Source: Desulfovibrio sp. (GTDB lineage Bacteria; Bacillota; Dethiobacteria; DTU022). From it: DNA of 64,000 bases. The stretch's first letter is position 1. Each line of letters begins with the position of its first letter. A program made the position numbers and the translations under genes. The notes under the pieces were generated by a model. The model ran no database searches. It was not told the origin of the DNA and worked only from the letters and a program-made list of their open reading frames with translations. Of the stretch, positions 10,143-21,356 are shown one piece after another. The stretch spans positions 1 to 64,000 of the forward strand of contig JAGUZX010000134.1 of assembly GCA_020060545.1 (NCBI GenBank). Direction: 5' to 3'.

Positions 10143-11165
10143 TTATTGTTCCCCTTTGGCCCGGTTTTTTTCAAAACGCCGGCCGGAGGCGGGCAGAACC
10201 AGTTCCGTCCCGCCCTGACGCTTAAGGTCCTTGGATAATACCCCGATCAACTTCCCGGCCCTGCGTGCATCAAGGTTAATCTGATCTTTTAACTCTTCCG
10301 GGGAGGAAAAAGCCCTGGTTTCGCGCAGCTTTTCCAAAAAATAAAGACACAGCTCCCGGTTGTAGATATCCCCCTCAAAATCAAGGATATAGGTTTCCAC
10401 CGAGATGCTTTCTTCCATGAAGGTCGGCTTGGCCCCGACATTGGTAAGACCGAAAAAAAGTTCTTCCCCCAACCCTCCCACCGCGGTCAGGTAAACCCCT
10501 CTCCCGGGCCAGATCAGACGTGGTGAAACGGTAATGTTCGCTGTCGGGAAAACCAGCTTTTTGCCGATCCCGTGACCTCTGACAACCCTGCCCCGCCGAA
10601 AAAAATAGTAATTTAAACGTCTGGCGGCCTCTTTCACCGCCCCCGCCTGGAGCAGTTCCCTGATCGCGGAACTGCTGACCGCTTGCCGCCTGTAGAGGAC
10701 CGGGCCGCACACTTCAACGCTAAAACCGAGCTGCCGGCCCCACCGTTGCATCGTATCAGCGCTCCCCCGTGCGCCTTGCCCGAACGAATAATCGTAACCG
10801 ACAACTACCCCGGCCGTATTCAATTTATGTTTTAACATTTCACGCACAAATTGTTCCGGATTTAACGAGGCGAGCGCATCGGTAAACGGTTGCACGATCA
10901 GGTAATCCAATCCCAAAGCGCCCATCAAACTGGCCCGATCGGCGATATCGGTGAGCAGGGCGAAAGAGCGATCCGGTCTGAGTAAAACCGATGGATGCGG
11001 GTCAAAGATGAGCGCCGCACTGTCTCCATCGCAGGACCGGGCTTTCTCAATCGCCGCGGCAATAATCCGCTGGTGTCCTCGGTGCACACCGTCGAAGTTC
11101 CCCAACGCCAGGAAAAGATGCCGTTTACTCCCCGGCCACCGCTCGATCCCGTTAATTATTTCCAT
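10143..11165 (-). CDS. ribF: Bifunctional riboflavin kinase/FAD synthetase
   Basis: [61 protein letters not shown]. Confidence 0.95.
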   Translation of the reverse strand: MEIINGIERWPGSKRHLFLALGNFDGVHRGHQRIIAAAIEKARSCDGDSAALIFDPHPSVLLRPDRSFALLTDIADRASLMGALGLDYLIVQPFTDALASLNPEQFVREMLKHKLNTAGVVVGYDYSFGQGARGSADTMQRWGRQLGFSVEVCGPVLYRRQAVSSSAIRELLQAGAVKEAARRLNYYFFRRGRVVRGHGIGKKLVFPTANITVSPRLIWPGRGVYLTAVGGLGEELFFGLTNVGAKPTFMEESISVETYILDFEGDIYNRELCLYFLEKLRETRAFSSPEELKDQINLDARRAGKLIGVLSKDLKRQGGTELVLPASGRRFEKNRAKGEQ

Positions 11166-11180
11166 CCTGAGACTCTCCCT

Positions 11181-12092
11181 TTATCCGGCTAAGAATTTTA
11201 CTATTTTTAACTTTAACGTTTCGCCCGTAAGCAGCCACCCGGCCAGAGCCGCGAATGCGCCGTTATGATCATAGACCCGTAGCAGCCTGTCGCCGGCTGC
11301 AACTTCATGCGGGTGCAGTACAACCTGTTCGATATTCACTGTCCGGCCTTGCTTCAGCGCACAAACGGCCTCCGCAGTAACGGATACCGCCGGAAATTGC
11401 TGCAGCGCCCGGTCCATGGGGATGAGCGAGCGCTCACACCGGTCCCTGGTATTTAGCTCTTCCAACTGATGCGCCTGTTCAACGGCAAAAGGGCCGACGA
11501 AAAGGCGCCGCAGCGTCATCAGGTGTGCACCGCAGCCGATACGGCGCCCGATTTCAGCCGCCAGCGTCCGGATATAGGTGCCGCGTGAACATTCCACCTT
11601 TAACAGCAGATGAGGTTCTCTGTCAGGGCTGTAATCCAGCAGCTCCAGGTTGTAAATGAAAATTCGCCGCGCCGGTAAATGTATCGCCTCCCCCCGGCGG
11701 GTCCAGTAATAGAGCGGTTTTCCGTGGTGTTTTACTGCGGAGTAAGCAGGCGGGACCTGTTCCTGCATCCCGGTCAGGGATTGAAACAGCTTTTTTAACT
11801 CCACGTCCTGCATAACCGGTACATCCCGCCGGGAGAGGACTTTACCCTGAGCGTCTTCCGTATCTGTTGTTACCCCCAGGGTTACCCCGGCCAGGTAACC
11901 CTTGGGGTGTTCCATCAGGTACTCCACGATCCTGGTCGCTTGACCCAGGCAAACCGGCAGGACCCCCGTGGCCGCCGGATCCAGGGTCCCGGCATGCCCC
12001 ACTTTTATACCGGGGAAGATCTTGCGGATCTCGGCCACGACCTGGTGCGAAGTCAACCCCGTTTCTTTGTCGATATTCAAAATCCCATCCAT
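11181..12092 (-). CDS. truB: tRNA pseudouridine(55) synthase
   Basis: GILNIDKETGLTSHQVVAEIRKIFPGIKVGHAGTLDPAATGVLPVCLGQATRI. Confidence 0.96.
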   Translation of the reverse strand: MDGILNIDKETGLTSHQVVAEIRKIFPGIKVGHAGTLDPAATGVLPVCLGQATRIVEYLMEHPKGYLAGVTLGVTTDTEDAQGKVLSRRDVPVMQDVELKKLFQSLTGMQEQVPPAYSAVKHHGKPLYYWTRRGEAIHLPARRIFIYNLELLDYSPDREPHLLLKVECSRGTYIRTLAAEIGRRIGCGAHLMTLRRLFVGPFAVEQAHQLEELNTRDRCERSLIPMDRALQQFPAVSVTAEAVCALKQGRTVNIEQVVLHPHEVAAGDRLLRVYDHNGAFAALAGWLLTGETLKLKIVKFLAG

Positions 12093-12100
12093 GGCCTGCT

Positions 12101-13069
12101 TTAAACCTTGTTCTGCCGAAGCAGGTCAAGCGCTGCGGTAAGCACTTTTTGCTTAACCTCGCTTAACCCCCCGCGCATCCGGCATCCCGCGGCCCTGGCA
12201 TGTCCACCCCCGTTCAGTTTTCCCGCCAAAACGCTGACATCAATTTTCCTGGAGCGAAAACCTACCTTAATCTCGCCGCCGCTTTCCACGTAGAACAGGA
12301 TCCCCAGTTCAACTCCCTCGATGTTGCGCGTATAATTCACCAGCCCGTCAATTTCTTCCACGGTAGTGCCGCAGCGCTGGAGCATATCTTTGCTCAGAGT
12401 AATCAAGGCAATTTTATGACCGGCATAAAACTCCAGGGTGGAAAGGGCCTCGCGCAGCAGAAGGTAAAACGCAAGGGGGCGTTCATCAAAAATACGCTGC
12501 GAAAGAGCTCCCGGATTGAGATTCCGTTCCAGCAAATCCGCCGCCACCCGGTGTGCCGCGGCGGTGGTGTTATCGTATTTGAATGAGCCAGTATCGGTCG
12601 CAATGGCGACATAGAGAGCTTCGGCCATACTTTCCGTGATCTTCAGGCGCATCTCAACAAGGAGCTGGTAAATGATCTCCCCGGTGGCCGAGGCTTCGGG
12701 ATCAACCAGGTTAAGCGTCCCAAAGAACTGGTTGGTCACATGATGGTCGATATTGATCAGATGCCGGGCCTGCCGCAGCTCCTTTTGGAAGGCGCTTGCC
12801 CGTTCCAGGTCACTGCTGTCCAGGACCACGGCCACATTGCCGGCCCCTGCCGGCATCCCGTGGCCGGCGATCGCGGCGCTGCCCTTTAAAAAGGCGTATT
12901 TTTTGGGGACGCCTCCCGGTGAAAATAGCTTCGCCTCTTTTCCCATGTTTTGAAGCGCCTCTCCCAGGGCCAGCAGCGAACCGATACTGTCCCCGTCAGG
13001 CAGCATGTGCGAAACCAGATTAAAAGAAGACTCATTTTGAAAGAGATTGACAATCGCCTGCCGGTCCAT
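12101..13069 (-). CDS. nrnA: DHH-family nanoRNase/pAp phosphatase
   Basis: VSHMLPDGDSIGSLLAL, LINIDHHVTNQFFG, GHARAAGCRM motifs; synteny rbfA-nrnA-truB. Confidence 0.92.
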   Translation of the reverse strand: MDRQAIVNLFQNESSFNLVSHMLPDGDSIGSLLALGEALQNMGKEAKLFSPGGVPKKYAFLKGSAAIAGHGMPAGAGNVAVVLDSSDLERASAFQKELRQARHLINIDHHVTNQFFGTLNLVDPEASATGEIIYQLLVEMRLKITESMAEALYVAIATDTGSFKYDNTTAAAHRVAADLLERNLNPGALSQRIFDERPLAFYLLLREALSTLEFYAGHKIALITLSKDMLQRCGTTVEEIDGLVNYTRNIEGVELGILFYVESGGEIKVGFRSRKIDVSVLAGKLNGGGHARAAGCRMRGGLSEVKQKVLTAALDLLRQNKV

Positions 13070-13428
13070 TATTCCTCTTTATTCTCGTCCTGCAGAGTTT
13101 TTAAAACCTGATCGATGCGCGCCCCGTACTCCATGGAGTAGTCCTGGTGGAAAATTATCTCCGGTGTGTGGCGAAGCCTGATCCGCCTTCCGATCTCACC
13201 GCGGATAAAGCCGGTAGCCCGGAGCAGGGCCTGGATCGTTCCCTGTTTCTCATCGTCGCTGCCATAAATACTGACATAGACAGAGGCATAGCGAAGATCT
13301 CGGGAAACCTGCACCTCGGTCACACTGGTAAGCGCCGCTACACGAGGGTCTTTTAGCTCCGAACCGATGATCTGCCCGATTTCTTTTTTAATCTGTTCCG
13401 CTACCCGTCGCGCCCGCGTTTCTGACAT
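13069..13428 (-). CDS. rbfA: 30S ribosome-binding factor A
   Basis: RVAEQIKKEIGQIIGSELKDPRVAALTSVTEVQVSRDLRYASVYVSI. Confidence 0.95.
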   Translation of the reverse strand: MSETRARRVAEQIKKEIGQIIGSELKDPRVAALTSVTEVQVSRDLRYASVYVSIYGSDDEKQGTIQALLRATGFIRGEIGRRIRLRHTPEIIFHQDYSMEYGARIDQVLKTLQDENKEE

Positions 13429-13473
13429 TTTTGTTCCTCCCCGTATGGCTTGACCGTTCCGGGTCAGTTAATC

Positions 13474-15555
13474 TTATTTGACTTGTTCCATCTGGTAAGC
13501 TTCGATAATATCCCCTTCCTGCAAATCGTTATAATTTTCCAGGAGTATGCCGCACTCAAACCCGCTCAGCACTTCCTTCACATCGTCTTTAAATCTTTTC
13601 AGGGAGTCGATCCGGCCCTCGTGGACCACCGTCCCGTCCCTGATTACCCTGATCATGGCGTTCCGCAGGATCTTCCCTTCATTGACATAAGAGCCGGCGA
13701 TGGAACCGAGGCGTGACACCTTGAACACCTGTCTTACTCCGGCCTGGCCCAGGATTACTTCTTTGTAGACAGGCTTGAGCATCCCGGTTACCGCGGCCTT
13801 GATGTCATCCAGGATTTCGTAGATAATGCGGTAGAGGCGCACATCCACCCGATCCTGTTCCGCGAGTTTGCGGGCTTTGGTATCCGGACGCACATTAAAC
13901 CCGATCACAATGGCGTTGGAAGCGGAAGCCAGCATCACGTCCGATTCATTAATCGAACCGACCCCGGTATGGATAATCCTGATTTTAACTTCATCCAAGC
14001 TTAGCTTGCGGATTGCTTCCTGCAGCGCTTCTACGGAACCCTGTACATCACCCTTGATAATCAAGTTTAGCTCCTTGACCTCGCCTTCCTGGATCTGTTT
14101 GAACAGGTCATCCAAAGTAATCCGCTGTGCGCGCTGGGTAGCCTCCTTGATTTTAAGGGACCTTTTGGCGGCAACCTGGCGGGCCACGCGATCGTCGCTG
14201 ACGACCTGGAAGCGGTCGCCCGCCATGGGGACCTCGTCCAGGCCCAGTACCTCCACCGGTGTGGATGGACCCGCCTCAGCAACCCGTTCTCCCTTGTCGT
14301 TGATCATCGCCCTGACTTTGCCGGAAATGGTGCCGCAGATGACAGGCGCACCGACATAAAGCGTTCCGTCCTGGATCAGGACCGTAGCCACCGGTCCGCG
14401 CCCGCGGTCAAGCTGCGCCTCGATTACCGTGCCCCGGGCTGGACGTTCAGGATTGGCGTTAAGCTCGCTTACCTCGGCTACCAGGAGGATCATCTCCAGC
14501 AGTTCGTCAAGTCCATCCGTCTTCACGGCACTTACATTCACGCAGATGGTATCGCCACCCCATTCTTCCGGGACTAACCCCTGTTCCGCAAGCTGCTGTT
14601 TAACCCTTTCGGGGTTGGCGTTCGGCTTATCGATCTTGTTGATCGCCACAATAATCGGCACTCCCGCCGCCCGGGCGTGATTGATCGCCTCCACAGTCTG
14701 CGGCATAACCCCGTCATCCGCGGCGACGACAAGCACAGCAATGTCGGTAACTTGCGCTCCACGGGCGCGCATAGCGGTAAAAGCTTCGTGCCCCGGCGTG
14801 TCCAGGAACACGATCTTCTTCTGGTTGACATCAACCTGGTACGCGCCGATATGCTGGGTAATCCCTCCCACTTCTCCTGCGGTAACATTGGCATGCCTGA
14901 TGGCGTCAAGGAGCGATGTCTTGCCATGATCGACATGTCCAAGCACCGTGACCACGGGGACGCGAGAAATCTTTTTATCACCGGCGGCATCGGTCAGCAG
15001 TTCCTGTTCGATCGGATCGGCGACATAAACAATCTCGACATTATATTCATCCGCCAAAAGCTCGATTATTTCCGGGGCCAGGCTCTGGTTAATATTAGAA
15101 ACAACCCCCAGATCAAGCAGCTGAGTGAGGAGTTTGGCCGGGGTAACATCGAAATGGGCCGCCAGCTCTCCCACAGTGACCCGTCCTTCCAACCTGATTT
15201 GATGCCGCTTTCTTTTTGCCGCCGCCGCCTGTTTTTCTTCCAGCATCGCTTTCCGCGCTTTACGGCCCGGCGTGCCTTTATCCTGGACCCGGGCCTTTTC
15301 TTTTTTCTTCACTTCAGGCGCTGCCGGCGCTTTTTGTTTCTCCTGTGCCACCGCCGGATCTTCCGGTTTTTGTTCGGGCACTGCTCCGCTTTGCGTCTTA
15401 CCGGTAAGAATGGCTACTACTTTTAAAGCCTCGTCGTCCTCCAGGGTGCTCATATGATTCTTGACCTCGATATGCATCGCTTCCATGACCTCGAGTAATT
15501 TCTTACTGGTGGTACCCAGTTCTTTGGCCAATTCGTACACTCTCACTTTTGTCAC
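13474..15555 (-). CDS. infB: Translation initiation factor IF-2
   Basis: [44 protein letters not shown]-terminal [21 protein letters not shown]. Confidence 0.97.
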   Translation of the reverse strand: MTKVRVYELAKELGTTSKKLLEVMEAMHIEVKNHMSTLEDDEALKVVAILTGKTQSGAVPEQKPEDPAVAQEKQKAPAAPEVKKKEKARVQDKGTPGRKARKAMLEEKQAAAAKRKRHQIRLEGRVTVGELAAHFDVTPAKLLTQLLDLGVVSNINQSLAPEIIELLADEYNVEIVYVADPIEQELLTDAAGDKKISRVPVVTVLGHVDHGKTSLLDAIRHANVTAGEVGGITQHIGAYQVDVNQKKIVFLDTPGHEAFTAMRARGAQVTDIAVLVVAADDGVMPQTVEAINHARAAGVPIIVAINKIDKPNANPERVKQQLAEQGLVPEEWGGDTICVNVSAVKTDGLDELLEMILLVAEVSELNANPERPARGTVIEAQLDRGRGPVATVLIQDGTLYVGAPVICGTISGKVRAMINDKGERVAEAGPSTPVEVLGLDEVPMAGDRFQVVSDDRVARQVAAKRSLKIKEATQRAQRITLDDLFKQIQEGEVKELNLIIKGDVQGSVEALQEAIRKLSLDEVKIRIIHTGVGSINESDVMLASASNAIVIGFNVRPDTKARKLAEQDRVDVRLYRIIYEILDDIKAAVTGMLKPVYKEVILGQAGVRQVFKVSRLGSIAGSYVNEGKILRNAMIRVIRDGTVVHEGRIDSLKRFKDDVKEVLSGFECGILLENYNDLQEGDIIEAYQMEQVK

Positions 15556-15612
15556 TTAGAACACCTCCAATAATAAGCCCTCCTTGAGACTGAACGGCCA
15601 GGCCAGGCCGGT

Positions 15613-15888
15613 TTATGTTTCCCTCTGTTCAAGCAAAGCCGTGATCGCTTTAACCAGATCTTCGTTTACCGGATGCTGCAAATTTTTCTCCAGCCTTTTC
15701 CCTTTCAGCGCCTTTTTCAAGCAGGCTGTTTGAGGGCAGAGGTAGGCTCCGCGCCCTGATTTCTTGCCGGTTAAATCCAGTACGACTTCACCCTGGGGTG
15801 TACGAACCACCCGGACCAGCTCTTGTTTCAGTTTTTTTTCCTGGCAGCCGATGCAAATCCGGATCGATGGTTTACGTATCCTGGTCAT
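15613..15888 (-). CDS. YlxR family RNA-binding protein (start likely ATG 15888, overlapping nusA stop)
   Basis: MTRIRKPSIRICIGCQEKKLKQELVRVVRTPQGEVVLDLTGKKSGRGAYLCPQTACLKKALK. Confidence 0.88.
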   Translation of the reverse strand: MTRIRKPSIRICIGCQEKKLKQELVRVVRTPQGEVVLDLTGKKSGRGAYLCPQTACLKKALKGKRLEKNLQHPVNEDLVKAITALLEQRET

Positions 15889-17095
15889 CCGCTTCCCGGG
15901 CCCCCTCCCCGTCTGCCTGTTCATCGCTGTCCCGTGGTTCAACAACCCCTGCCAAAACCCCTCCTGCTGCGGGCGCTTCGCGTTTACTGCCGCTGCTGCC
16001 TGCTTGTTCCAAACCATCAGCCAACCCCAGCGAAGAAAGCCGTTTTTGGGCTATTTGCGTTTCACTGCAGATGTCGATTTTCCAGCCGGTGATCTTTGCG
16101 GCCAGGCGGGCATTTTGACCTTCTTTCCCGATGGCCAGCGAGAGCTGGTTATCCGGGACGATTACCGTCGCCATTTTTTGCTCCGAGTGAAGTTCGACGG
16201 CTACTACCTTGGCCGGGCTGAGAGCGCTGGCAATATAAATCTCAGGCTCCTCGCTCCATTTAATAATATCAATTTTTTCGCCCTTCAGTTCATTGCTGAT
16301 GGTCTGGACCCGGCTGCCTTTTGGGCCGACACACGCCCCGACAGGGTCGATATCCTTATTTTTCGACCACACGGCAAGTTTCGAGCGGTTCCCTGCTTCT
16401 CTGGCCACCGCTTTTATCTCCACAATCCCGTCATATATTTCCGGGACCTCCAGTTCGAACAAACGTTTCAGGAATCCGGTATGGGTGCGGGAAACCAGAA
16501 CCTGGGGGCCCTTGCTGGTTTTTTTTACTTCCATGATAAACGATTTAACCCTTTCACCCTGGCGGTATCGTTCATGCGGGATCTGTTCTTCCGCAGCCAG
16601 GATCGCTTCCACCCGTCCCAGGTCAATAATGACGCTGCGGTGTTCAAAGCGCTGGACAAATCCGGTCACAATGTCTTCGGCGCGATCCACAAAATCATCA
16701 TAAATCAGCTCCCGCTCGGCTTCCCTGATCCTCTGGATCACGACCTGCTTGGCGGTTTGCGCTGCAATCCGGCCGAATTCCTTGGGGGTTACCTCCATCT
16801 CCACGACATCGTTCAACTGGCAGCGGGGGTCGTAAACCCGCGCTTCATAAAGGCTTACTTCTGCTTGAGGCGATGTCACATCTTCCACGACTTTCAGTTG
16901 CGAAAAAACCCTGATTTCTCCCGTTTCCCGGTCAATGCTGACCCGCACGGCAGGCGCCGCTTGAAAGTTCCTTTTATAAGCTGAAATTAAAGCCGCCTCG
17001 AGTGCTTCAAATAAAACTTCTTTTTTAATTCCTTTTTCTTTTTCCAGAGTCTCCAGCGCCGCAAATAAGTCTTTATTGATCCCTTTAATTTTCAA
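15872..17095 (-). CDS. nusA: Transcription termination/antitermination protein NusA
   Basis: S1/KH domains: DPVGACVGPKGSRVQTISNELKGEKIDIIKW; acidic C-terminal tail. Confidence 0.96.
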   Translation of the reverse strand: MKIKGINKDLFAALETLEKEKGIKKEVLFEALEAALISAYKRNFQAAPAVRVSIDRETGEIRVFSQLKVVEDVTSPQAEVSLYEARVYDPRCQLNDVVEMEVTPKEFGRIAAQTAKQVVIQRIREAERELIYDDFVDRAEDIVTGFVQRFEHRSVIIDLGRVEAILAAEEQIPHERYRQGERVKSFIMEVKKTSKGPQVLVSRTHTGFLKRLFELEVPEIYDGIVEIKAVAREAGNRSKLAVWSKNKDIDPVGACVGPKGSRVQTISNELKGEKIDIIKWSEEPEIYIASALSPAKVVAVELHSEQKMATVIVPDNQLSLAIGKEGQNARLAAKITGWKIDICSETQIAQKRLSSLGLADGLEQAGSSGSKREAPAAGGVLAGVVEPRDSDEQADGEGAREADDQDT

Positions 17096-17110
17096 TGCCT
17101 CCCTTCCCGT

Positions 17111-17674
17111 TCAAGCGGTAAACCACAGATGAGCTTTAGTGATCTGGTTCAACGGGATCTCCACTTGATCCCCTTTTTCGAGCAGGATTACGATACAGCC
17201 GTTTCTTACTTCGTGCAGCATGCCGTTTATCTTTTTCATCCCTTTAATCGGCTCGCTCGTGTTCACTTTAACCATTTCGCCCTGAAAACGGCGGAAGTCG
17301 CTTTCCTTGGTCAGCGGACGTTCAACCCCCGGTGAAGAAACTTCCAGGATGTAGCTGTTAGGAATCGGATCATACGCATCCAGCAAATCGGAAACATCCC
17401 GGCTTACCGTTTCGCAGTCGGTCAGGGTAACGCCGCCGGGTTTGTCGATATAAAGGCTTAAATGCCCTTTCCTCCCGGCCTTGTAGTCGAGATGGACCAA
17501 CTCCAGGCCTTGTTTTTCCAGGAGCGGTTCCACCAGCTTGACTACCCTTTCCCTTACTTCATCCTGGCCCATCACCATTCCTCCCGCTGTGCCGCAAAAG
17601 TGATCTTTTAACAGGAAAGAGTGGGAAAACCCACCCTTAGCAGTAAAAACGCGGCACTGCTTATAAATTATCAT
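17111..17674 (-). CDS. rimP: Ribosome maturation factor RimP (actual start probably downstream, near MGQDEVRERV)
   Basis: EPLLEKQGLELVHLDYKAGRKGHLSLYIDKPGGVTLTDCETVSRDVSDLLDAYDPIPNSYILEVSSPGVERPL. Confidence 0.94.
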   Translation of the reverse strand: MIIYKQCRVFTAKGGFSHSFLLKDHFCGTAGGMVMGQDEVRERVVKLVEPLLEKQGLELVHLDYKAGRKGHLSLYIDKPGGVTLTDCETVSRDVSDLLDAYDPIPNSYILEVSSPGVERPLTKESDFRRFQGEMVKVNTSEPIKGMKKINGMLHEVRNGCIVILLEKGDQVEIPLNQITKAHLWFTA

Positions 17675-17775
17675 AAATGCTCATAAATTGCAAGCCGACG
17701 GCGCCATTTTGAGCATAAATAAGAGGAAGCATGAGCAGTGTCCCCATGCTTCCCCGTTTCCTGCGTCGCAGCACG

Positions 17776-19146
17776 CTACTTCGTTTTGGGTTTTGGGTAC
17801 GGCGCCAGGACGGTCAGCGCATTCTGTATTTCTTCCTCGGGCAGGCTGTATTCCGCCAGTTTACCGCTAAAATAGGAGTCGTAACCGCTCAAATCCAACA
17901 GCCCATGACCGCTCAGGTTGAAGAGGATGGTTTTCTGGCGTCCTTCTTCCTTGGCCTTCTTGGCCTCATCGATAGCCGCGGCAATGGCGTGGTTGGTTTC
18001 AGGCGCGGGAACAATCCCCTCGGTCCGCGCAAAGGTGACCCCGGCCTCGTAAGTCTGAAGCTGGGTGTAGGCCCGCGGTTCGATCAGGTTGTCCAAAACC
18101 AGCTGGCTGACCAGAGGAGCGCAACCGTGGTATCTCAGCCCGCCGGCATGGACCGGTGCGGGAATGAAGGTATGTCCGAGGGTATACATGGGTAAAAGCG
18201 GCGTAGTGGCGGCGGTATCACCGAAGTCATAAAGGAAAGGCCCTCTGGTCATGGTGGGACAGGCGGTCGGTTCGATGGCCAGTACTTTTACTTCCTTGCC
18301 GTAGATTTTATCCCTGATAAAGGGGAAAGAAAGGCCGGCAAAGTTGCTGCCGCCCCCGACGCAGCCGATGACAATATCCGGGTAATCGCCGAACATTTGG
18401 AGCTGTTTTTGGGCCTCCAACCCGACAATCGTCTGGTGCATTAAAACATGGTTCAAAACGCTGCCCAGAGAATACCTGGTGTTTTCAGAGGTAACCGCAT
18501 CCTCAATCGCTTCACTGATGGCGATGCCGAGGCTGCCCGGGGTGTCCGGCATTTCCGCAAGGACCTTGCGCCCGAAATTGGTATCCGGGCTGGGGCTGGG
18601 AACGCATTCGCCACCCCAGCTGTTCATTAAAAACTTGCGGTACGGCTTCTGGTCGAAGCTGATCCGGACCATGTAAACTTTCAGCGGCATTCCAAAGAGG
18701 GAGCAGGCAAAGCTTAGAGCGCTGCCCCACTGCCCGGCACCGGTTTCCGTAGTCATCCTTTTGATGCCGAAAACCTTGTTGTAATAGACCTGGGCGATCG
18801 CCGTATTGGGCTTGTGGCTGCCGGCAGGGCTCACGGATTCATTTTTGTAATAAATCTTCGCCGGTGTCTGCAGGTGCCGCTCAAGGCCGTAAGCCCTGAT
18901 CAGAGGGGTGGGCCTCCAAATCAGCAGCTTCTCCAGGACCTCCTCCGGTATATCGATCCAGCGCTCGGTGCTGACCTCCTGTTCAATGAGATTCATCGGG
19001 AAAACTGGAGCAAGCGCATCCGGGCCGATCGGCTCTCCCGTGGCAGGGTTCAGCGGCGGCTGCATCGGTGTGGGCATATCCGCCTGCACATTGTACCATT
19101 GCCTGGGGATCTCCTCTTCCTTCAGGAACGCGATTTTCGGCTTCAC
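17776..19146 (-). CDS. Tryptophan synthase beta-like, TrpB2 subgroup
   Basis: [56 protein letters not shown]; long TrpB2-type N-terminus. Confidence 0.9.
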   Translation of the reverse strand: MKPKIAFLKEEEIPRQWYNVQADMPTPMQPPLNPATGEPIGPDALAPVFPMNLIEQEVSTERWIDIPEEVLEKLLIWRPTPLIRAYGLERHLQTPAKIYYKNESVSPAGSHKPNTAIAQVYYNKVFGIKRMTTETGAGQWGSALSFACSLFGMPLKVYMVRISFDQKPYRKFLMNSWGGECVPSPSPDTNFGRKVLAEMPDTPGSLGIAISEAIEDAVTSENTRYSLGSVLNHVLMHQTIVGLEAQKQLQMFGDYPDIVIGCVGGGSNFAGLSFPFIRDKIYGKEVKVLAIEPTACPTMTRGPFLYDFGDTAATTPLLPMYTLGHTFIPAPVHAGGLRYHGCAPLVSQLVLDNLIEPRAYTQLQTYEAGVTFARTEGIVPAPETNHAIAAAIDEAKKAKEEGRQKTILFNLSGHGLLDLSGYDSYFSGKLAEYSLPEEEIQNALTVLAPYPKPKTK

Positions 19147-19319
19147 CTGATTTTGACCTCCTTAATCGAATGAATAAAAGCACCCCCGCCGAGAAGCGGC
19201 TTGGACATGCCATATTTTAACACAGCCTAAAACCATTGTCAATATATTTGCGTAACTAACAATTATTTTAAATAAATAAATTGTCTGTAAATATTGCCGG
19301 AATAAATTTTCTCATCTGC

Positions 19320-19348
19320 TTGACAATTCAGACTGTATGCGGTAAAGT
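19320..19348 (+). promoter_or_regulatory. Candidate sigma-A promoter for iorAB
   Basis: TTGACA - 17 nt - TAAAGT. Confidence 0.6.
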
Positions 19349-19535
19349 GCAAATGGCGCTCTGTAGCTGCGCTTTCCCCGAGTAACAACCGTAATCGCAC
19401 CGGATCGATATCCCCTGGGAGGTGGCGGAGGTGGCCTTTACCAAGCAAATATTTTACGGGCGGTGCCAGGTTGAAATTTTCAGCAGGCAAACTCTTCAGC
19501 TCGCCAATATACTCGTTCCTGTAAGGAGGTTGTAG

Positions 19536-21356
19536 TTGATGGAAGATAAAGCAGGATCACGGGTACTGATGATGGGCAACGAAGCGATCGCCAGGGGAGC
19601 GGTAGAGGCCGGCATTGCGGTTGCCGCCTCGTACCCCGGCACACCTTCTTCTGAGATTATGGGAACACTGGCCGGTTGGGCCAAAAAATACGGATTCCAT
19701 GCGGAGTGGAGCGTTAACGAAAAAGTGGCGGTCGAAACTGCGGCGGGGGCGTCCTATGCCGGGGCAAGGGCAATCGCATCGCTCAAGCAGATGGGCCTTA
19801 ATGTTGCTTCGGACGCTGTCATGAGCCTTGCCTACATCGGGATCGAGGGCGGTCTTGTTCTCGTGGTAGCCGATGACCCCGGGCCGCATTCATCCCAGAC
19901 AGAGCAGGATACCAGGTACTTTGCCACTTTTGCCATGCTCCCGGTTTTGGAACCGTCCTCGGCGCAGGAAGCAAAAGAGATGACCAGGTGGGCTTTTGAG
20001 CTTTCGGAAGCCCTCCGGTTACCCGTTCTAGTACGCCCTACGACCCGCTCTTCTCACGCCCATGGCGATGTCATTCTCGGAGAGATTACACCGGCTAAAG
20101 TAAATTGCGGCTTCAAAAAAGATCCGCAGTGGTGTATTCTGCCCAGCCTTTCCGCCAGAAAACACGCCTGGCTGGTAAACCAACAGGAAGAAGCAAAAAA
20201 ACTCCTGGCCGAAAGCCCCTTCAACTGGATCGAAGAAGGAAAAGCGGATTGGGGCGTGATCACATCAGGAGTATCCTACAATTACGTCAAGGAGGCGCTG
20301 GAGCTCCTTGACCTAACCCCCCGGATCCTGAAGATTGGGACACCTTACCCCCTTCCTGACGACCTGGCCGGCGGCTTTATCAGGCGGACTAAAAGTGTGA
20401 TCGTGATCGAAGAGCAGGAACCCGTGATTGAGGATCAGCTGATTAGGCTCGCCTGGAAAGAAAAGATCAGCGCTGAGATACGCGGCAAAAGAACGGGTGA
20501 TGTCTCGAGACTGGGAGAATTCAACGTCGACCGGGTCAAGTCTTTCATTGAAAACTCCCTTGGCTTTATGCCCGTCAAACCCGAACCGATCAGCGCTCTT
20601 GCACCCCCGGCTCTCCCCGGGAGGCCCCCGATTCTCTGCGCCGGCTGCGCCCACAGGGCGGCTTTTTACGCCTTTAAAGAAGTCGGAAAGAAAATGGACG
20701 CCGTTTACTGCGGCGATATCGGCTGTTACACCCTGGGATTCGCCCCCCCCTTAAACGCGGAAGACACATGCCTCTGCATGGGAGCCGGCATTACCATCGC
20801 CTACGGCCTTTCGCTCATCGAAAAAGAGAGGCCCCACCTGGCCTTTATCGGCGACAGCACCTTTCTACACGCAGGCATGACCGGTCTTTTGAATCTTGTT
20901 TACAACAAGGCCAATGTAACTGTCGTCATTCTGGATAACGAAACAACCGCCATGACCGGTTTTCAAGCACACCCGGGCGTGGGCGTATCCGCAACGGGAG
21001 ATCCCGCCCCCAAGGCCGACCTCGAAAAAATTGTCCGCGGCCTTGGCGTGGAACACGTGGAAACCGTCAATCCCAATCACCTGCAGGCCACGATCGAAGC
21101 GGCTGAACGGGCCCTTGCCTATAACGGGCCTGCGGTAGTCATCGCCAGGGCTCCCTGCGTGAACAAAAACAGGCCGGATAAAAACTTTTTTATCGACAAA
21201 GAAGAGTGCACGGAGTGTGCCATTTGTATTGAAGAACTTGGCTGCCCGTCAATTATTAAGGATGCGGCCGGGGTCACAATTGCCGATACATGTGCCGGTT
21301 GCGGCGTCTGCGTCCCGATTTGTCCATCTGAAGCAATAAAGGAGGTCACTCCATGA
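19536..21356 (+). CDS. iorA: Indolepyruvate ferredoxin oxidoreductase, alpha subunit
   Basis: MMGNEAIARGAVEAGIAVAASYPGTPSSEIM; TPP-binding CGDIGCYTLG...GDSTFLHAGMTGL; C-terminal CTECAICIEELGCP...CAGCGVCVPICP. Confidence 0.94.
   Translation: MMEDKAGSRVLMMGNEAIARGAVEAGIAVAASYPGTPSSEIMGTLAGWAKKYGFHAEWSVNEKVAVETAAGASYAGARAIASLKQMGLNVASDAVMSLAYIGIEGGLVLVVADDPGPHSSQTEQDTRYFATFAMLPVLEPSSAQEAKEMTRWAFELSEALRLPVLVRPTTRSSHAHGDVILGEITPAKVNCGFKKDPQWCILPSLSARKHAWLVNQQEEAKKLLAESPFNWIEEGKADWGVITSGVSYNYVKEALELLDLTPRILKIGTPYPLPDDLAGGFIRRTKSVIVIEEQEPVIEDQLIRLAWKEKISAEIRGKRTGDVSRLGEFNVDRVKSFIENSLGFMPVKPEPISALAPPALPGRPPILCAGCAHRAAFYAFKEVGKKMDAVYCGDIGCYTLGFAPPLNAEDTCLCMGAGITIAYGLSLIEKERPHLAFIGDSTFLHAGMTGLLNLVYNKANVTVVILDNETTAMTGFQAHPGVGVSATGDPAPKADLEKIVRGLGVEHVETVNPNHLQATIEAAERALAYNGPAVVIARAPCVNKNRPDKNFFIDKEECTECAICIEELGCPSIIKDAAGVTIADTCAGCGVCVPICPSEAIKEVTP

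Noticed and set aside
15764-16984. 406-aa plus-strand ORF opposite nusA/ylxR
   Set aside because: Antisense to confidently identified genes; composition looks like a mirror of GC-rich codon bias; no recognisable domain.
17725-17753. GGAAGCATG...CATGCTTCC hairpin between rimP and trpB2 as terminator
   Set aside because: No T tract on either strand; function unclear.
19263-19490. 75-aa minus-strand ORF in the trpB2-iorA intergenic region
   Set aside because: No recognised domain, and it overlaps the likely iorA promoter and leader.
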